Source: CAYJLF01 sp964371055
GTDB lineage: Bacteria; Eisenbacteria; RBG-16-71-46; CAIMUX01
Assembly: GCA_964371055.1 (NCBI GenBank)
Contig: CAYJLF010000001.1
Span: 1 to 64,000, forward strand
Direction: 5' to 3'
Length of the DNA stretch: 64,000 bases
Shown: one piece after another, positions 44,159 to 53,406 of the stretch
Numbering within the stretch: the first letter of the stretch is position 1
Layout of the letters: every line of letters begins with the position of its first letter
Notes under the pieces: generated by a model
What the model saw: only the letters and a program-made list of their open reading frames with translations
The model's database searches: none
What the model was told of the DNA's origin: nothing
Position numbers and translations under genes: made by a program

Positions 44159-44755
44159 ATGAAGCGTTTGACTCTCGCTCTCATCGGCCTGGGCGTCCTC
44201 GTGGCGCTGGTGGCGCCGGCCGCCGCGCAGGCGGAGCCGAAGTACGGACTGGGCTACTTCCGCGCGGAGGCCCCGGTCGGCGGCCGCGTTTGGCTCAACG
44301 ACAAGGTGGCGGCCGACCTCGGCGTCGGATTCGAGTTCAAGAAGTTCGGCTCGATGTATGCCGGGCTCTACGACAAGGCCGACGAGAGCAAGCTGGATGA
44401 CGAAAAGGTCGCCTTCACGATCGACGCCGGGTTGCCGTTCGTCCTGGCCGGCGACGAGACGACGAAGTTCTTCGTTCGCCCCGGGCTGACGTTCGCGAGC
44501 ACCCCGACGTGGGACGTGAACGATGGTCCGATCGGCCCGACGGGCCCGATGGGCGACTGGGCGAGCAGCACCGAGATCTGGATCTCCGGCACCCTCGGCG
44601 TGGAGCACTGGTTCGGCAAGCACTTCAGCATCGGCGCCGGTCACGGCCTCGTCTTCAAGTCCATCGATCCCGGCGTGAAGGGGAGCGACACCTCGACCGA
44701 GATCGCCAGCACCGACTTCAGCATCAGCAGCGTCGGCTTCCACTTCTACTTCTGA
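44159..44755 (+). CDS. Small outer-membrane beta-barrel protein
   Basis: A 198-residue protein with a clear signal peptide (ALIGLGVLVALVAPAAAQA) and beta-strand patterns ending SISSVGFHFYF, where the terminal phenylalanine is the BAM recognition signature. Such OmpX/OmpW-like barrels are structural or adhesive. AAGGAG lies upstream of the ATG, and an in-frame GTG ten codons earlier is disfavoured because it would precede the signal peptide with arginine-rich residues. It is followed by a strong terminator, so it forms its own highly expressed unit. The 229 nt upstream of it contain no gene. Confidence 0.85.
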   Translation: MKRLTLALIGLGVLVALVAPAAAQAEPKYGLGYFRAEAPVGGRVWLNDKVAADLGVGFEFKKFGSMYAGLYDKADESKLDDEKVAFTIDAGLPFVLAGDETTKFFVRPGLTFASTPTWDVNDGPIGPTGPMGDWASSTEIWISGTLGVEHWFGKHFSIGAGHGLVFKSIDPGVKGSDTSTEIASTDFSISSVGFHFYF

Positions 44756-44814
44756 TCCCGAACGCCCGCCTCGTTCCGACGAAGCGGGCGGGGGACCTTC
44801 CTGACGCCTTGGAG

Positions 44815-44855
44815 GACGGAGCCGGGCTCTCGACCCGGGCTCCGTCTTTGTCTAT
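44815..44855 (+). terminator. Intrinsic terminator after the outer-membrane barrel gene
   Basis: GACGGAGCCGGG pairs with CCCGGGCTCCGTC (one bulged base) around a 7-nt loop, followed by TTTGTCT. A second, weaker hairpin (CGCCCGC...GCGGGCG) lies at 44763-44791 just after the stop codon. Confidence 0.85.
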
Positions 44856-44919
44856 TCTCCCCCCGGGTCCATGCGGCCCGATCCCGACGGAGTCTCGTCC
44901 GCCGCCAGGGAGGAGAAGC

Positions 44920-46377
44920 GTGCACGGAGCCGACATCATCCCGGCGCGAACAGCAGAAGGCGGAATCGAGGGCCGTCTGCACTTCGCCGGAGTCGCCGGC
45001 AGCGGCATGAACCCGCTGGCGCAGTATCTCCTGATGCGCGGGATCGCGGTCTCCGGGAGTGACCGCCTCTTCGACCGTGAGCCGGTCGATCCGTCGGCCC
45101 GCGATCTGCGCGGGCGACTGGAGAACCTCGGCCTTCGCGTCACCCCACAGGACGGCAGCGGTCTGCGCCTCGACCACGCGGAGGCCCGGGCGCTCGTCGT
45201 CTCGACCGCCGTGGAGGAGGCGACACCCGATTTCCGCGTCGCGCGGGAGCTCGGCCTCCCGATCATCCATCGCTCCGAGCTCCTGGCGCGGATCGTCGCC
45301 TCGCACCGTACCGTCGCCATCGCCGGCACGAGCGGCAAGTCGACCGTGACGGCAATGCTCTTCACCATCCTCCGCCGCGCCGGTCTCGATCCCTCGGTCA
45401 TCACCGGCGGGGACCTCCTCGAACTGAGGGAGGAGGGGCTGCCGGGAAGCGCCTGGGCGGGACGCGGCGACCTGCTTGTCATCGAGGCCGATGAGAGCGA
45501 CGGCACTCTCGTGCGCTATGAAGCCTGGGCCGGAGTTCTCCTGAACCTCCAGCGCGACCACAAGGAGCCTGCGGAGCTGGCCCGGATCTTCCAGACGTTC
45601 CGCGACCGCACGCGCGGGCCATTCGCAGCCGGGGAAGACGCCAATCTCGACCCGCTGGCGGAAGGCGCGGCCCGTTTCGGACGGGGCGAAGGGTGCGATC
45701 TGCGCGCGCTCGACCTCGAGGTGGGGCCGGAGGAGTCCCGCTTCCGCGCGTACGACCGGCGGACCGGCCAGGAGGCCACCGTCCGTCTGCCGGTGCCGGG
45801 CGCCCACAACGTCGCGAACGCGGCCGCCGCGCTCACCGCGGCCGTCCTCTGCGGCGTGTCCCTGTCCGAGGCGGCACGCGGGCTGGAGCGGTTCCGGGGG
45901 GTGGCGCGAAGATTCCAGTCCGCCGGCCGCGCCCGCGGCGTCGAGGTGATCGATGACTTCGCGCACAACCCGGAGAAGATCGCAGCCGCCCTGCGCGCGG
46001 CCCGGCTGCGGATCGGGGCGCGCGACGGTCGGATCCTCGCCGTCTACCAGCCGCACGGCTTCGGGCCGACGCGCTTCCTCAAAGATGGATTGATCGCAGC
46101 CCTCGCGGCCGGCCTGACGCCCCGGGATCACCTCTACCTCCCGGAGATTTTCTATGCCGGCGGCACCGCCACGAAGGACATCTCCGCTCGTGACCTGGCC
46201 GAGGGGGTGATCGCGCGGGGAGTGCCGGCGACGTTCCGGGAGCTTCGCGCGGAGCTGCCGGCCCTCATCGCGGCAGAGGCCCGGGAAGGTGACCTGGTCC
46301 TCGTCATGGGGGCGCGAGACCCGTCGCTGTCAGAGTTCGCGAAGGAGATCGTGGAGAGGCTGGAGGAGGATCGATGA
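44920..46377 (+). CDS. Mur ligase family protein (MurC/Mpl type)
   Basis: A 485-residue ATP-dependent amide ligase. The MurC-type N-terminal domain starts LHFAGVAGSGMNPLAQYL; the central domain has the P-loop AGTSGKSTVTAM, EADESDGTL and LNLQRDHKE (the MurC/Mpl RDH motif); the C-terminal domain has DDFAHNPEK and YQPHGFGPTR. Substrates are UDP-MurNAc or murein peptides by analogy. It is not in a dcw cluster and starts at a GTG after GGGAGGAG, so it may be an Mpl-like recycling enzyme or a specialised ligase rather than the essential MurC. Its last four bases overlap the next gene. Confidence 0.85.
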   Translation: MHGADIIPARTAEGGIEGRLHFAGVAGSGMNPLAQYLLMRGIAVSGSDRLFDREPVDPSARDLRGRLENLGLRVTPQDGSGLRLDHAEARALVVSTAVEEATPDFRVARELGLPIIHRSELLARIVASHRTVAIAGTSGKSTVTAMLFTILRRAGLDPSVITGGDLLELREEGLPGSAWAGRGDLLVIEADESDGTLVRYEAWAGVLLNLQRDHKEPAELARIFQTFRDRTRGPFAAGEDANLDPLAEGAARFGRGEGCDLRALDLEVGPEESRFRAYDRRTGQEATVRLPVPGAHNVANAAAALTAAVLCGVSLSEAARGLERFRGVARRFQSAGRARGVEVIDDFAHNPEKIAAALRAARLRIGARDGRILAVYQPHGFGPTRFLKDGLIAALAAGLTPRDHLYLPEIFYAGGTATKDISARDLAEGVIARGVPATFRELRAELPALIAAEAREGDLVLVMGARDPSLSEFAKEIVERLEEDR

Positions 46378-49208
46378 CACCATGCCAGCGAACCCGGCGG
46401 CGGAGCTTTACCCCGACCCTCTTGATCAGGATCATGCTCGTCACGGGCGGGGCCCTGGCCGTCGCCGCCGGCGCGGCTTCGGCGAAGTCCCCGGACGGAG
46501 TCGCCACGTCGGAGGCGATCCCGGCCGCGGACACGATGCAAATGGCGCGGGCGCGGGTGAACCTGGAACGGCATGTCGACGCCGCGCGACTGCTCGAGTT
46601 TCGCCGGACCTCTGAGGCCGCGACAGCGAAGGCGCTCGACTTCCTCTTCGCCTGGCTCCCCTCGTCGGATCTGGCCGCGTGGCGCGCCGACTCGGTGATC
46701 GACGACCTGCGTCATGCCCTCCAGGTCCGCGAGGCTTCGCCGTGGCGTCACCTCATCAGCGAGGAGCAGTTCCTCACCTGGGTTCTCCCCCACCGCGTTG
46801 CGCAGGAGCCGATCGAGTCGTGGCGCCGTCCATTGCACGACCTCCTCTGGCCACGCGTCCGTCATCTCTCCCTGCGGGAGGCGATCCTGGAGACGAACCG
46901 CTTCTGCCGCGAGCAGGCCACCTTCATCCCGACCTCGGCGCGGGACCAGGCGCCTCTCACCACGATGGCGCGCGGTCTCGGCCGGTGCGAGGAAGAGACG
47001 ATCCTCTTCGTCTGCGCCGCGCGCAGCGTCGGCATCCCGGCGCGGGTCGCCTGGACGCCCTGGTGGATGTCGGGCGACAACAACCACGCCTGGGTCGAAG
47101 CATGGGACGGCGGAGCCTGGCACTACCTCGGCGCCTGCGAGCCGGCGGCGGAACTCGATCAAGCCTGGTTCACCGAACCGGCGCGACGGGCCGGCCTCGT
47201 GCTGAGCGGCGCGTACGGCGAGGCGGCGGTGGCCGGCGAGGAGATCTACAGCCGCGGCCGCGGCGTAACGCTCTTCAACTCGACCGGGGTCTACACCACG
47301 CCGGGCCGGCTCTCGGTGACGTGGACGGATCGGGCCGGCGACGATCCGCGCGTGGTCGATTCTCTCCGGACGGCACGCGCGGGCGTGCGCGTGACGGTCC
47401 ATGTCGTCAACTCCGGGACGCTGATCGGCCTGGCTGAGTTCACCGCCGCTGATTCGATCACCCTCGGACCGGGCGACTACTTCATCTCCTCTGAAGTCGA
47501 CGACCGGCCCGCCGGGTCGTTCATCCGAATCGAGCCGGGGCGTCGCACGGTGGCGCCTCTCGACCCGCGCCGCGGCGAGGAAGGGCTCCGCACGCTCCTG
47601 GCCGAACCGTTCCGCCTCCGCATCCCTACCCCCACGCCCCCTGCCGCGCGCGTGGACGCGCCAACCGGCGGACGGATCACGGCCGCATCCCTGGCCGCGC
47701 TCGAGGACTCCCTGCGCCGGGCTCGCACGGTGGAACAACGAGCCGACTCGCTCCGACTCGCGGAATACAAGGAGCGGCTCGGCGGGCGTGACTCCACCAC
47801 GGCGGCCGCCCTCATCGAGGTCCTGCAACAGGTCCCGCGGCGGGCGGAGCCCTGGTTCGTCTTCCTCCGCGACACGCCCGGGGCCGAGTGGAGGTCCGCG
47901 GCCGCCTTCGTGCTGGCGATGGACGACAAGGACCTCCTCGAGGCCGACACCTCCTCGGCGCGAGCCTGGGTGCGGGAGCTGACGGCGCTTCGCCCCTCCG
48001 CCGTCCCCGATTCGACCTGGAACGCCTTCGTCCTCTCTCCTCGTCTCGACCGGCAACCGTACGATCCGGGGCTCGTCAACCTGCCACTCTTCGTGGACGA
48101 CGGGAGGCTCGCCTCCGCGCGCGCGATCCACGCACGCTTCGCCGCCCGCGTGCGGGAGGCGGACCCGACCCGCCTGGGGCACCTCGCGACTCCGAGCGAA
48201 ACCTGGGCCAGTGGATGGGCGACCCCCGCGGCGGCTCGCGTCGCGCTGACCGGGCTGCTGCGGCGGCACGGCATCCCGGCCCGCGTCGAACCGGGGCGGC
48301 GTTGGGTGGAAGTCTGGGACGAGGAACGCTGGGTCCCTTGCGATCCGCTCCAGGCCGGATCCTGGGATCGTCGCGAGGAGGAGGTCGCTCGGGCCTACGC
48401 GAGCCCGGCCCGGCTCCGCGTGACCTTCACGGAAGACGACTCCCTGTTGGCCGCCGCCGAGCCCGGCCGTCACTTTCTGCTGGCGCGCTTCCGGGACGGT
48501 CGATTCGAGCCCGATTTCGAGTGCGACTACCGGACCGCCGAGGGAGAACTCGAAACCGATCTCGAGCCGGGAGATTGGTGGCTCTTCGGCGTCCTCCGTG
48601 ACGCCGACGGCAGCCCTCGCGTCCGCGCACAGGCGTTCACCGCGATCTCGAATCGGGAGATCGAGTTCGGAGTCGACCTCGGTCCGCGGGCGTTGAGCCG
48701 CGCAGACGAGCCGGCCGCGCGCGTCGAGGAAGACGATCGACCCGCGCCTCGACCCGAAAGCGAAGGCCAGGTGTCCGGGTGCGTCGATCCTTCCCCGTGG
48801 TGGCTGTCCGCCGTGCAGGCGATCGGAGCCGACTATGTCGAGCCGGGCCGGCCGTCGTTGATCGGCGTCTGGGAACGAGGGGCGGAGCCGACGATCCGGG
48901 TGCAGCAGGCACTGCGTGATGGGATCGAGGAGATCCGTCGAGCGGGAGTCATCGTCTGCGCCGTCTACACCGAGAGCGCATCGTCGGAGGGGGACGCCGA
49001 GGAGTGGACGCCGGATCTCCCCGACGAGATCCGTCACCTGCTGGATCAGACCGAGGTGATGAATCGCTTCGGCCGCGATCCCCGGCTCGAGTTGCCGTTC
49101 ATCCTGCTGCGGGACGAGGGCGGGACGCCGCGCCTCTGCCTCTCCGGGCTCAGGCTCGACGCCGCCGACGCGCTGCGTCGGGCCGTCCGCGCCACCCGAC
49201 CACGTTGA
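46374..49208 (+). CDS. Secreted transglutaminase-like protein with thioredoxin-fold C-terminus
   Basis: A 944-residue exported protein. After a signal peptide, the transglutaminase-like core at about 170-270 has C205 in LGRCEEETILFV, H238 in DNNHAWVEAW, and a glutamate in GACEP where an aspartate is usual. A second, degenerate transglutaminase-like stretch lies near 620-700 (VALTGLLRRHGIPARVEPGRRWVEVWDEERWVPCDP), without cysteine or histidine. The C-terminal 130 residues (SLIGVWERGAEP...FILLRDEGGTPRLCLSGL) resemble a thioredoxin fold lacking the CXXC. It could be a periplasmic peptidase or crosslinker. ATGA overlap with the Mur ligase gene suggests a cell-wall link. Confidence 0.78.
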   Translation: MTPCQRTRRRSFTPTLLIRIMLVTGGALAVAAGAASAKSPDGVATSEAIPAADTMQMARARVNLERHVDAARLLEFRRTSEAATAKALDFLFAWLPSSDLAAWRADSVIDDLRHALQVREASPWRHLISEEQFLTWVLPHRVAQEPIESWRRPLHDLLWPRVRHLSLREAILETNRFCREQATFIPTSARDQAPLTTMARGLGRCEEETILFVCAARSVGIPARVAWTPWWMSGDNNHAWVEAWDGGAWHYLGACEPAAELDQAWFTEPARRAGLVLSGAYGEAAVAGEEIYSRGRGVTLFNSTGVYTTPGRLSVTWTDRAGDDPRVVDSLRTARAGVRVTVHVVNSGTLIGLAEFTAADSITLGPGDYFISSEVDDRPAGSFIRIEPGRRTVAPLDPRRGEEGLRTLLAEPFRLRIPTPTPPAARVDAPTGGRITAASLAALEDSLRRARTVEQRADSLRLAEYKERLGGRDSTTAAALIEVLQQVPRRAEPWFVFLRDTPGAEWRSAAAFVLAMDDKDLLEADTSSARAWVRELTALRPSAVPDSTWNAFVLSPRLDRQPYDPGLVNLPLFVDDGRLASARAIHARFAARVREADPTRLGHLATPSETWASGWATPAAARVALTGLLRRHGIPARVEPGRRWVEVWDEERWVPCDPLQAGSWDRREEEVARAYASPARLRVTFTEDDSLLAAAEPGRHFLLARFRDGRFEPDFECDYRTAEGELETDLEPGDWWLFGVLRDADGSPRVRAQAFTAISNREIEFGVDLGPRALSRADEPAARVEEDDRPAPRPESEGQVSGCVDPSPWWLSAVQAIGADYVEPGRPSLIGVWERGAEPTIRVQQALRDGIEEIRRAGVIVCAVYTESASSEGDAEEWTPDLPDEIRHLLDQTEVMNRFGRDPRLELPFILLRDEGGTPRLCLSGLRLDAADALRRAVRATRPR

Positions 49209-49222
49209 CCAGGAAGGAACCC

Positions 49223-51166
49223 ATGGGTCAGAACCGCATCGAAAAGATCGCCCAGCGCTACGCCGTCGGGCTGCCGGACCGCTTCGAGGTGCATGCCGGC
49301 GACTTCCTCTCGATCCGCCCCGCGCACGTCATGACGCACGACAACACCGGGGCGGTGATTCCAAAGTTCCGCGCGCTCGGCGCGACCTCGGTCTTCGATC
49401 CATCGCAGCCGGTCTTCGCCCTCGACCACGAGGTCCAGAACCGCTCCGAAGAGAACCTCGCCAAGTACGCCGCGATCGAGGCGTTCGCCCGGGAGCACGG
49501 AATCCGCTTCTTCCCCGCCGGAAGTGGCATCGGGCACCAGCTCATGGTCGAAGAGGGGTTCGTCCTCCCGGGAAGCCTGGTCGTCGCCTCCGACTCCCAC
49601 AGCAATCTCTACGGAGGGCTCGGGGCGCTCGGGACTCCGGTCGTGCGAACCGACGCGGCAGCTATCTGGGCGACCGGAGAGACGTGGTGGCAGGTGCCGG
49701 ACGTGGCCCGCATCACGTTTCGCGGCCGCCTGCGGCCCGGAGTGAGCGGTAAGGATGTCATCATCGCCCTGATCGGGCTCTTCAACCAGGACGAGGTGCT
49801 CAACTACGCCCTCGAGTTCGATGGCGAGGTCGCCTCGCTCAGCCTCGATCAGCGTCTGACGATTGCCAACATGACGACCGAATGGGGCGCTCTGGCCGGC
49901 GTCTTCCCCTGCGATGCCGTCACCCGAGCCTGGTTGCGATACCGCGCGGCGGAGATGACCCGGCGGGGCGACCGCACGCCCCGGCTCGACGAGGAGACCA
50001 TTGCCCGAGCGATCGACTCCGCTCCCCAACCGGACGGGGATGCGTTCTACGCCCGCGAGATCGAGTTCGACCTCGCCAGCGTCACCCCTCACGTGGCGGG
50101 ACCGAACGAGGTCAAGGTCATCACGCCGCTGCCGGAGATCGAGGCGCGGCGGATCCGGATCCAGAAGGCCTACCTCCTCTCCTGCGTCAACGGGCGCCTC
50201 GAGGATCTCGCCGAAGCAGCCGCGGTGCTGCGCGGGCGTCACGTCGCGGCCGGGGTCAAGCTCTACCTCGCCGCGGCGTCGGCCACGATCGAGGAGGAGG
50301 CCAAACGGCTCGGCCACTGGGAGGCGCTCCTCGGGGCGGGAGCGATCCCCCTGCCGCCCGGATGCGGACCCTGCATCGGCCTCGGAGAGGGGCTCATGGA
50401 GGCCGGCGAGACGGGGATCTCGGCCACCAACCGCAACTTCAAGGGGAGGATGGGTTCGCGCGACAGCTTCGTCTACCTCGCCTCGCCCGCGGTCGTCGCC
50501 GCCTCCGCCCTGGCCGGGCACATCTGCGCCCCCGCGCCGATCCTCGCCTCGTCGCTGGCCGGCACGGTGCGCGACCGCGAGGCGCCGGCCTCCCCCGCCT
50601 CTCGCGTCGCGATCCAGGACGGGTTCCCGCGCGTGATCGAAGGGAGGCTGCTCCTGGTCCCGAAGGACAACCTCAACACTGACGGCATCTTCGGCAAGGA
50701 GTACACCTATCGGGACGGCATGACCCCCCTGGAGATGGCGAAGGTGGCGATGCTGAACTACGACCCGCGGTTCCAGCAAATCGCCGTCGAGGGGGACATC
50801 CTGGCCGGCGGCTGGAACTTCGGCAGCGGATCCTCCCGCGAGCAGGCCGCCACGGCGCTCAAATACCGGGGGATTCCGCTGGTCATCGCCGGTTCCTACT
50901 CCCAGACCTACAAGCGGAACGCCTTCAACAACGGCTTCATCGTGATCGAGTGCCCGGCGCTGATCCGCGCCCTCCGCGACGCCCATGCCGATCGGCCCGA
51001 GCCGACGATCCGCACCGACTGGATCGCCCGGGTCGACTTCGAGGCGAGCGTCGTCACGGTCGGGAGCGAGGCCTGGCCTTTCGCGCCGTTGCGCGAAGTG
51101 GCCCAGGAACTGGTGGCGCTGGGCGGATTCGAAGCGGTCCTCGCCCGGCGCCTGGGACGCGGCTGA
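49223..51166 (+). CDS. Aconitase-superfamily hydratase, homoaconitase-like
   Basis: A 647-residue monomeric hydratase that combines all four aconitase domains. 4Fe-4S ligands are C321 (LLSCVNGRLEDL), C381 and C384 (PGCGPCIGLGEG). Substrate-binding serines appear in SGSGIGHQLMV, DSHSNLYGGLG and FGSGSSREQAA. CVNGRLEDL resembles isopropylmalate isomerase/homoaconitase more than aconitase (CTNSSYED), and NLNTDGIFGKEYTY near the start of domain 4 is like fungal homoaconitase. It may act in the alpha-aminoadipate lysine route or serve as aconitase. AGGAAGGA precedes the ATG; it follows the transglutaminase gene by 14 nt. Confidence 0.8.
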   Translation: MGQNRIEKIAQRYAVGLPDRFEVHAGDFLSIRPAHVMTHDNTGAVIPKFRALGATSVFDPSQPVFALDHEVQNRSEENLAKYAAIEAFAREHGIRFFPAGSGIGHQLMVEEGFVLPGSLVVASDSHSNLYGGLGALGTPVVRTDAAAIWATGETWWQVPDVARITFRGRLRPGVSGKDVIIALIGLFNQDEVLNYALEFDGEVASLSLDQRLTIANMTTEWGALAGVFPCDAVTRAWLRYRAAEMTRRGDRTPRLDEETIARAIDSAPQPDGDAFYAREIEFDLASVTPHVAGPNEVKVITPLPEIEARRIRIQKAYLLSCVNGRLEDLAEAAAVLRGRHVAAGVKLYLAAASATIEEEAKRLGHWEALLGAGAIPLPPGCGPCIGLGEGLMEAGETGISATNRNFKGRMGSRDSFVYLASPAVVAASALAGHICAPAPILASSLAGTVRDREAPASPASRVAIQDGFPRVIEGRLLLVPKDNLNTDGIFGKEYTYRDGMTPLEMAKVAMLNYDPRFQQIAVEGDILAGGWNFGSGSSREQAATALKYRGIPLVIAGSYSQTYKRNAFNNGFIVIECPALIRALRDAHADRPEPTIRTDWIARVDFEASVVTVGSEAWPFAPLREVAQELVALGGFEAVLARRLGRG

Positions 51167-51190
51167 ACGACGCCGGAGGAGGCGGATCGA

Positions 51191-51226
51191 TCGCGGGCGT
51201 CGGGCCTTCCCGCGCCCGACGCGCGA
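51191..51226 (+). terminator. Hairpin terminator candidate after the homoaconitase-like gene
   Basis: TCGCG-(GG)-CGTCGGGC pairs with GCCCGACGCGCGA, with a two-base bulge, followed by TTCCGCTTGCTT. The T content after it is modest. Confidence 0.5.
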
Positions 51227-51355
51227 TTCCGCTTGCTTCGCCCGTCGCAACGGTTAGCCTTCGGGGCTGTTTTCCCGCGACCGGTCGGGCTGCCTTCCGT
51301 GCCTCCCGGCCGTCGCGCCCGTTCCAACCATGAACCCTTCAAGCGGAGCAAGTGC

Positions 51356-52663
51356 ATGACCGGTGGCAACACCCCCCAGCAGCCGGCGCGGCTCTACACC
51401 GAGCCGCCCATCACGGCGTTCGGCAACGCCACCCGGCAGTTCGACGAGGCCGCGCGCGTGCTCGGCCTGTCGGACAACCAGATCGCGATCGTCAAGCTAC
51501 CTCGCCTTACCGTGCAGGCCAACCTGCCCGTGCGGATGGACGACGGCAGCATCCGGATCTTCGAGGCGTACCGCGTCCAGCACAACAAGGCGCGCGGCCC
51601 GGCCAAGGGTGGGATCCGCTTTCATCCCGATGTCAACCTCGACGAGATCTCGGCGCTGTCGTTCTGGATGACCTTCAAGTGCGCCGTCAGCGGCATCCCG
51701 ATGGGCGGGGGCAAGGGGGGCGTCGTCGTCGATCCGGGCGCGATTTCCTACACCGAACTGGAGCGTCTCTCGCGCCGCTATATCGCGGAGCTGTTCGAAT
51801 TCTTCGGCCCGGACGTCGATGTCCCGGCACCGGACGTCGGCACCAACAGCCAGATCATGGGCTGGATGATGGACACCTACATCATGCACGCCCGGCGGTA
51901 CACCCCCGCAGCCATCACCGGCAAGCCGCTCGAGATCGGCGGCTCCGCCGGTCGCGTCGCGGCCACGGCGCGCGGACTCCTCTTCTGCGTGCGCCGCTGG
52001 GCGCAGCGCACCGGCCGGCAGCTCCGGGGGATGTCGGTGGCCGTGCAAGGCTTCGGCAACGTCGGCTCGTGGTCGTCCCGCCTGCTGGCGGAGGATGGCT
52101 GCCGGGTCGTCGCCATCTCCGATGTCACCGGCGCTTACCACAATCCGGACGGAATCGATGTCGAGGGGGCGATCACCCACGCCCAGGCCAACCGCGGCCT
52201 CCTGACCGGTTATGAAAAGACCGCCGGGGTGCGCAAGCTCGACCGGGCGATGGAGATCCTGGAGCTCGAGGTCGACATCCTGGTGCCGGCGGCGCTGGAG
52301 AATCAGATCACCCGGCAGAACGCCCCCAACGTCCGCGCGCGCCTGATCGCGGAAGGGGCCAACGGGCCGATCACCTACGAGGCGGACGAGATCCTGAACG
52401 CCCAGGGGATCCCGGTCATCCCGGACATCCTCTGCAATGGCGGCGGCGTCACCGTGTCGTACCTCGAGTGGGTGCAGAACCGGGTCGGGCTCTTCTGGTC
52501 CGAGGACCGGGTTAACCGCGATCTCGAGGAGATCATGAACCGGGCCTTCGACGCCGTGCACGAAACGGCGCGCCACCGGGACATCTCGCTCCGGATGGCA
52601 GCCTTCGTGGTCGGAATCGAGCGGGTCGTGCGGGCGTCGGAGGCGCGCGGGCTCTACGCCTGA
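51356..52663 (+). CDS. gdhA: Glutamate dehydrogenase (Glu/Leu/Phe/Val dehydrogenase family)
   Basis: Interconverts glutamate and 2-oxoglutarate with NAD(P). The 435-residue protein has the N-terminal catalytic region (HNKARGPAKGGIRFHPDVN with the substrate lysine, SGIPMGGGKGGVVVDP, PAPDVGT) and a Rossmann domain with VQGFGNVGSWSSRLL. Residues after the second strand end in SDVTG, where an acidic residue favours NAD over NADP. The ATG is preceded by GCGGAG eight bases away. It forms a single gene between two terminator-like hairpins. Confidence 0.95.
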   Translation: MTGGNTPQQPARLYTEPPITAFGNATRQFDEAARVLGLSDNQIAIVKLPRLTVQANLPVRMDDGSIRIFEAYRVQHNKARGPAKGGIRFHPDVNLDEISALSFWMTFKCAVSGIPMGGGKGGVVVDPGAISYTELERLSRRYIAELFEFFGPDVDVPAPDVGTNSQIMGWMMDTYIMHARRYTPAAITGKPLEIGGSAGRVAATARGLLFCVRRWAQRTGRQLRGMSVAVQGFGNVGSWSSRLLAEDGCRVVAISDVTGAYHNPDGIDVEGAITHAQANRGLLTGYEKTAGVRKLDRAMEILELEVDILVPAALENQITRQNAPNVRARLIAEGANGPITYEADEILNAQGIPVIPDILCNGGGVTVSYLEWVQNRVGLFWSEDRVNRDLEEIMNRAFDAVHETARHRDISLRMAAFVVGIERVVRASEARGLYA

Positions 52664-52674
52664 CGCAATCGGGC

Positions 52675-52726
52675 GACCGGGGTCGGGCTCACGGCGCGCC
52701 GCGGCGGCCGCGCAGCCCGACCGGTC
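52675..52726. terminator. Bidirectional terminator hairpin between gdhA and the HD hydrolase gene
   Basis: GACCGG-(GG)-TCGGGCT pairs with AGCCCGACCGGTC, with GC-rich bases between that can also pair. It separates two convergent genes and overlaps the last bases of the HD gene. There is no long U-tract on either side. Confidence 0.55.
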
Positions 52727-53270
52727 AGCCCGCCACCGGGCCGAAGACCGCCTCGATCTCCCGCTCGAGCTGCGTAAAGAGGGGATGGTCGCGCTCGGGA
52801 GCGACCCGGACCGCCTTCGCCGCGCCGCGCAGGAACCACTCCTGGGCCCCGCGCCCGCCCTGGTAGCGGCTCCACGCCGACTCGCCCACAGTATCGAGCA
52901 TCCGCCGCATTCCCATCAGGTTGTCGATCTTGTCGGCGGCCGCGACGAGTCGAACCGGGAGGGGTGCCCGCGGCAGCGAAGCCAGGGTCTGCCGCTTGCG
53001 CTCTTCCCAGGGGAGTCTCTTGTCCTCGGTGACCCCGAGGACGATCCCCGTGACCTCCGGCCCGAATTCCGCCGCCAGCTCCTCGGAGGTGACCGCGGTG
53101 TTCTCGATCACGTCGTGGAGGAGCCCCGCGACGATCACTTCCTCTTCGACTCCCGCCACCTGGAGCAGCCAGCCCACATGGAGCGGGTGCCACACATAGG
53201 GGGCCTGCGTCCCCTTCTTCCGCTGGCGCCGGTGAGCCCGCGCGACATAGGCGATCGCCTGGTGGATCAT
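52725..53270 (-). CDS. HD-domain hydrolase (SpoT/MESH1-like)
   Basis: A 181-residue protein consisting of an HD_4-type domain as in the hydrolase half of RelA/SpoT and in MESH1: YVWHPLHVG, GLLHDVIENTAVT with the HD pair, and AADKIDNL. It lacks synthetase, TGS and ACT domains, so if it acts on (p)ppGpp it is a hydrolase only (SAH). AAGGAG lies about ten bases from the ATG. It does not overlap other signalling genes and probably has its own transcript. Confidence 0.85.
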   Translation of the reverse strand: MIHQAIAYVARAHRRQRKKGTQAPYVWHPLHVGWLLQVAGVEEEVIVAGLLHDVIENTAVTSEELAAEFGPEVTGIVLGVTEDKRLPWEERKRQTLASLPRAPLPVRLVAAADKIDNLMGMRRMLDTVGESAWSRYQGGRGAQEWFLRGAAKAVRVAPERDHPLFTQLEREIEAVFGPVAG

Positions 53271-53406
53271 CCGATTCGGTCTCCTTCCATGATCGAGGGT
53301 ACGAGTGGGGCGGGATCAAGGCTCCCGGCCGGAGCTTGCCGCCCCTGGGCATCGGGAGTTGGATGTCGGGCGGCGGCATCCTGATTGGACTCGGGCCGTC
53401 GTCCGC

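Noticed and set aside
46152..49037. A 961-codon minus-strand open frame
   Set aside because: It is antisense to the transglutaminase gene, which has clear motifs and an ATGA junction; the minus frame has low-complexity composition.
49046..51250. A 734-codon minus-strand open frame
   Set aside because: Antisense to the aconitase-family gene with all cysteine ligands in place.
51228..51260. TTGCTT and TAGCCT as a gdhA promoter
   Set aside because: Spacing is near 16 but both boxes are weak and overlap the tail of the upstream hairpin.
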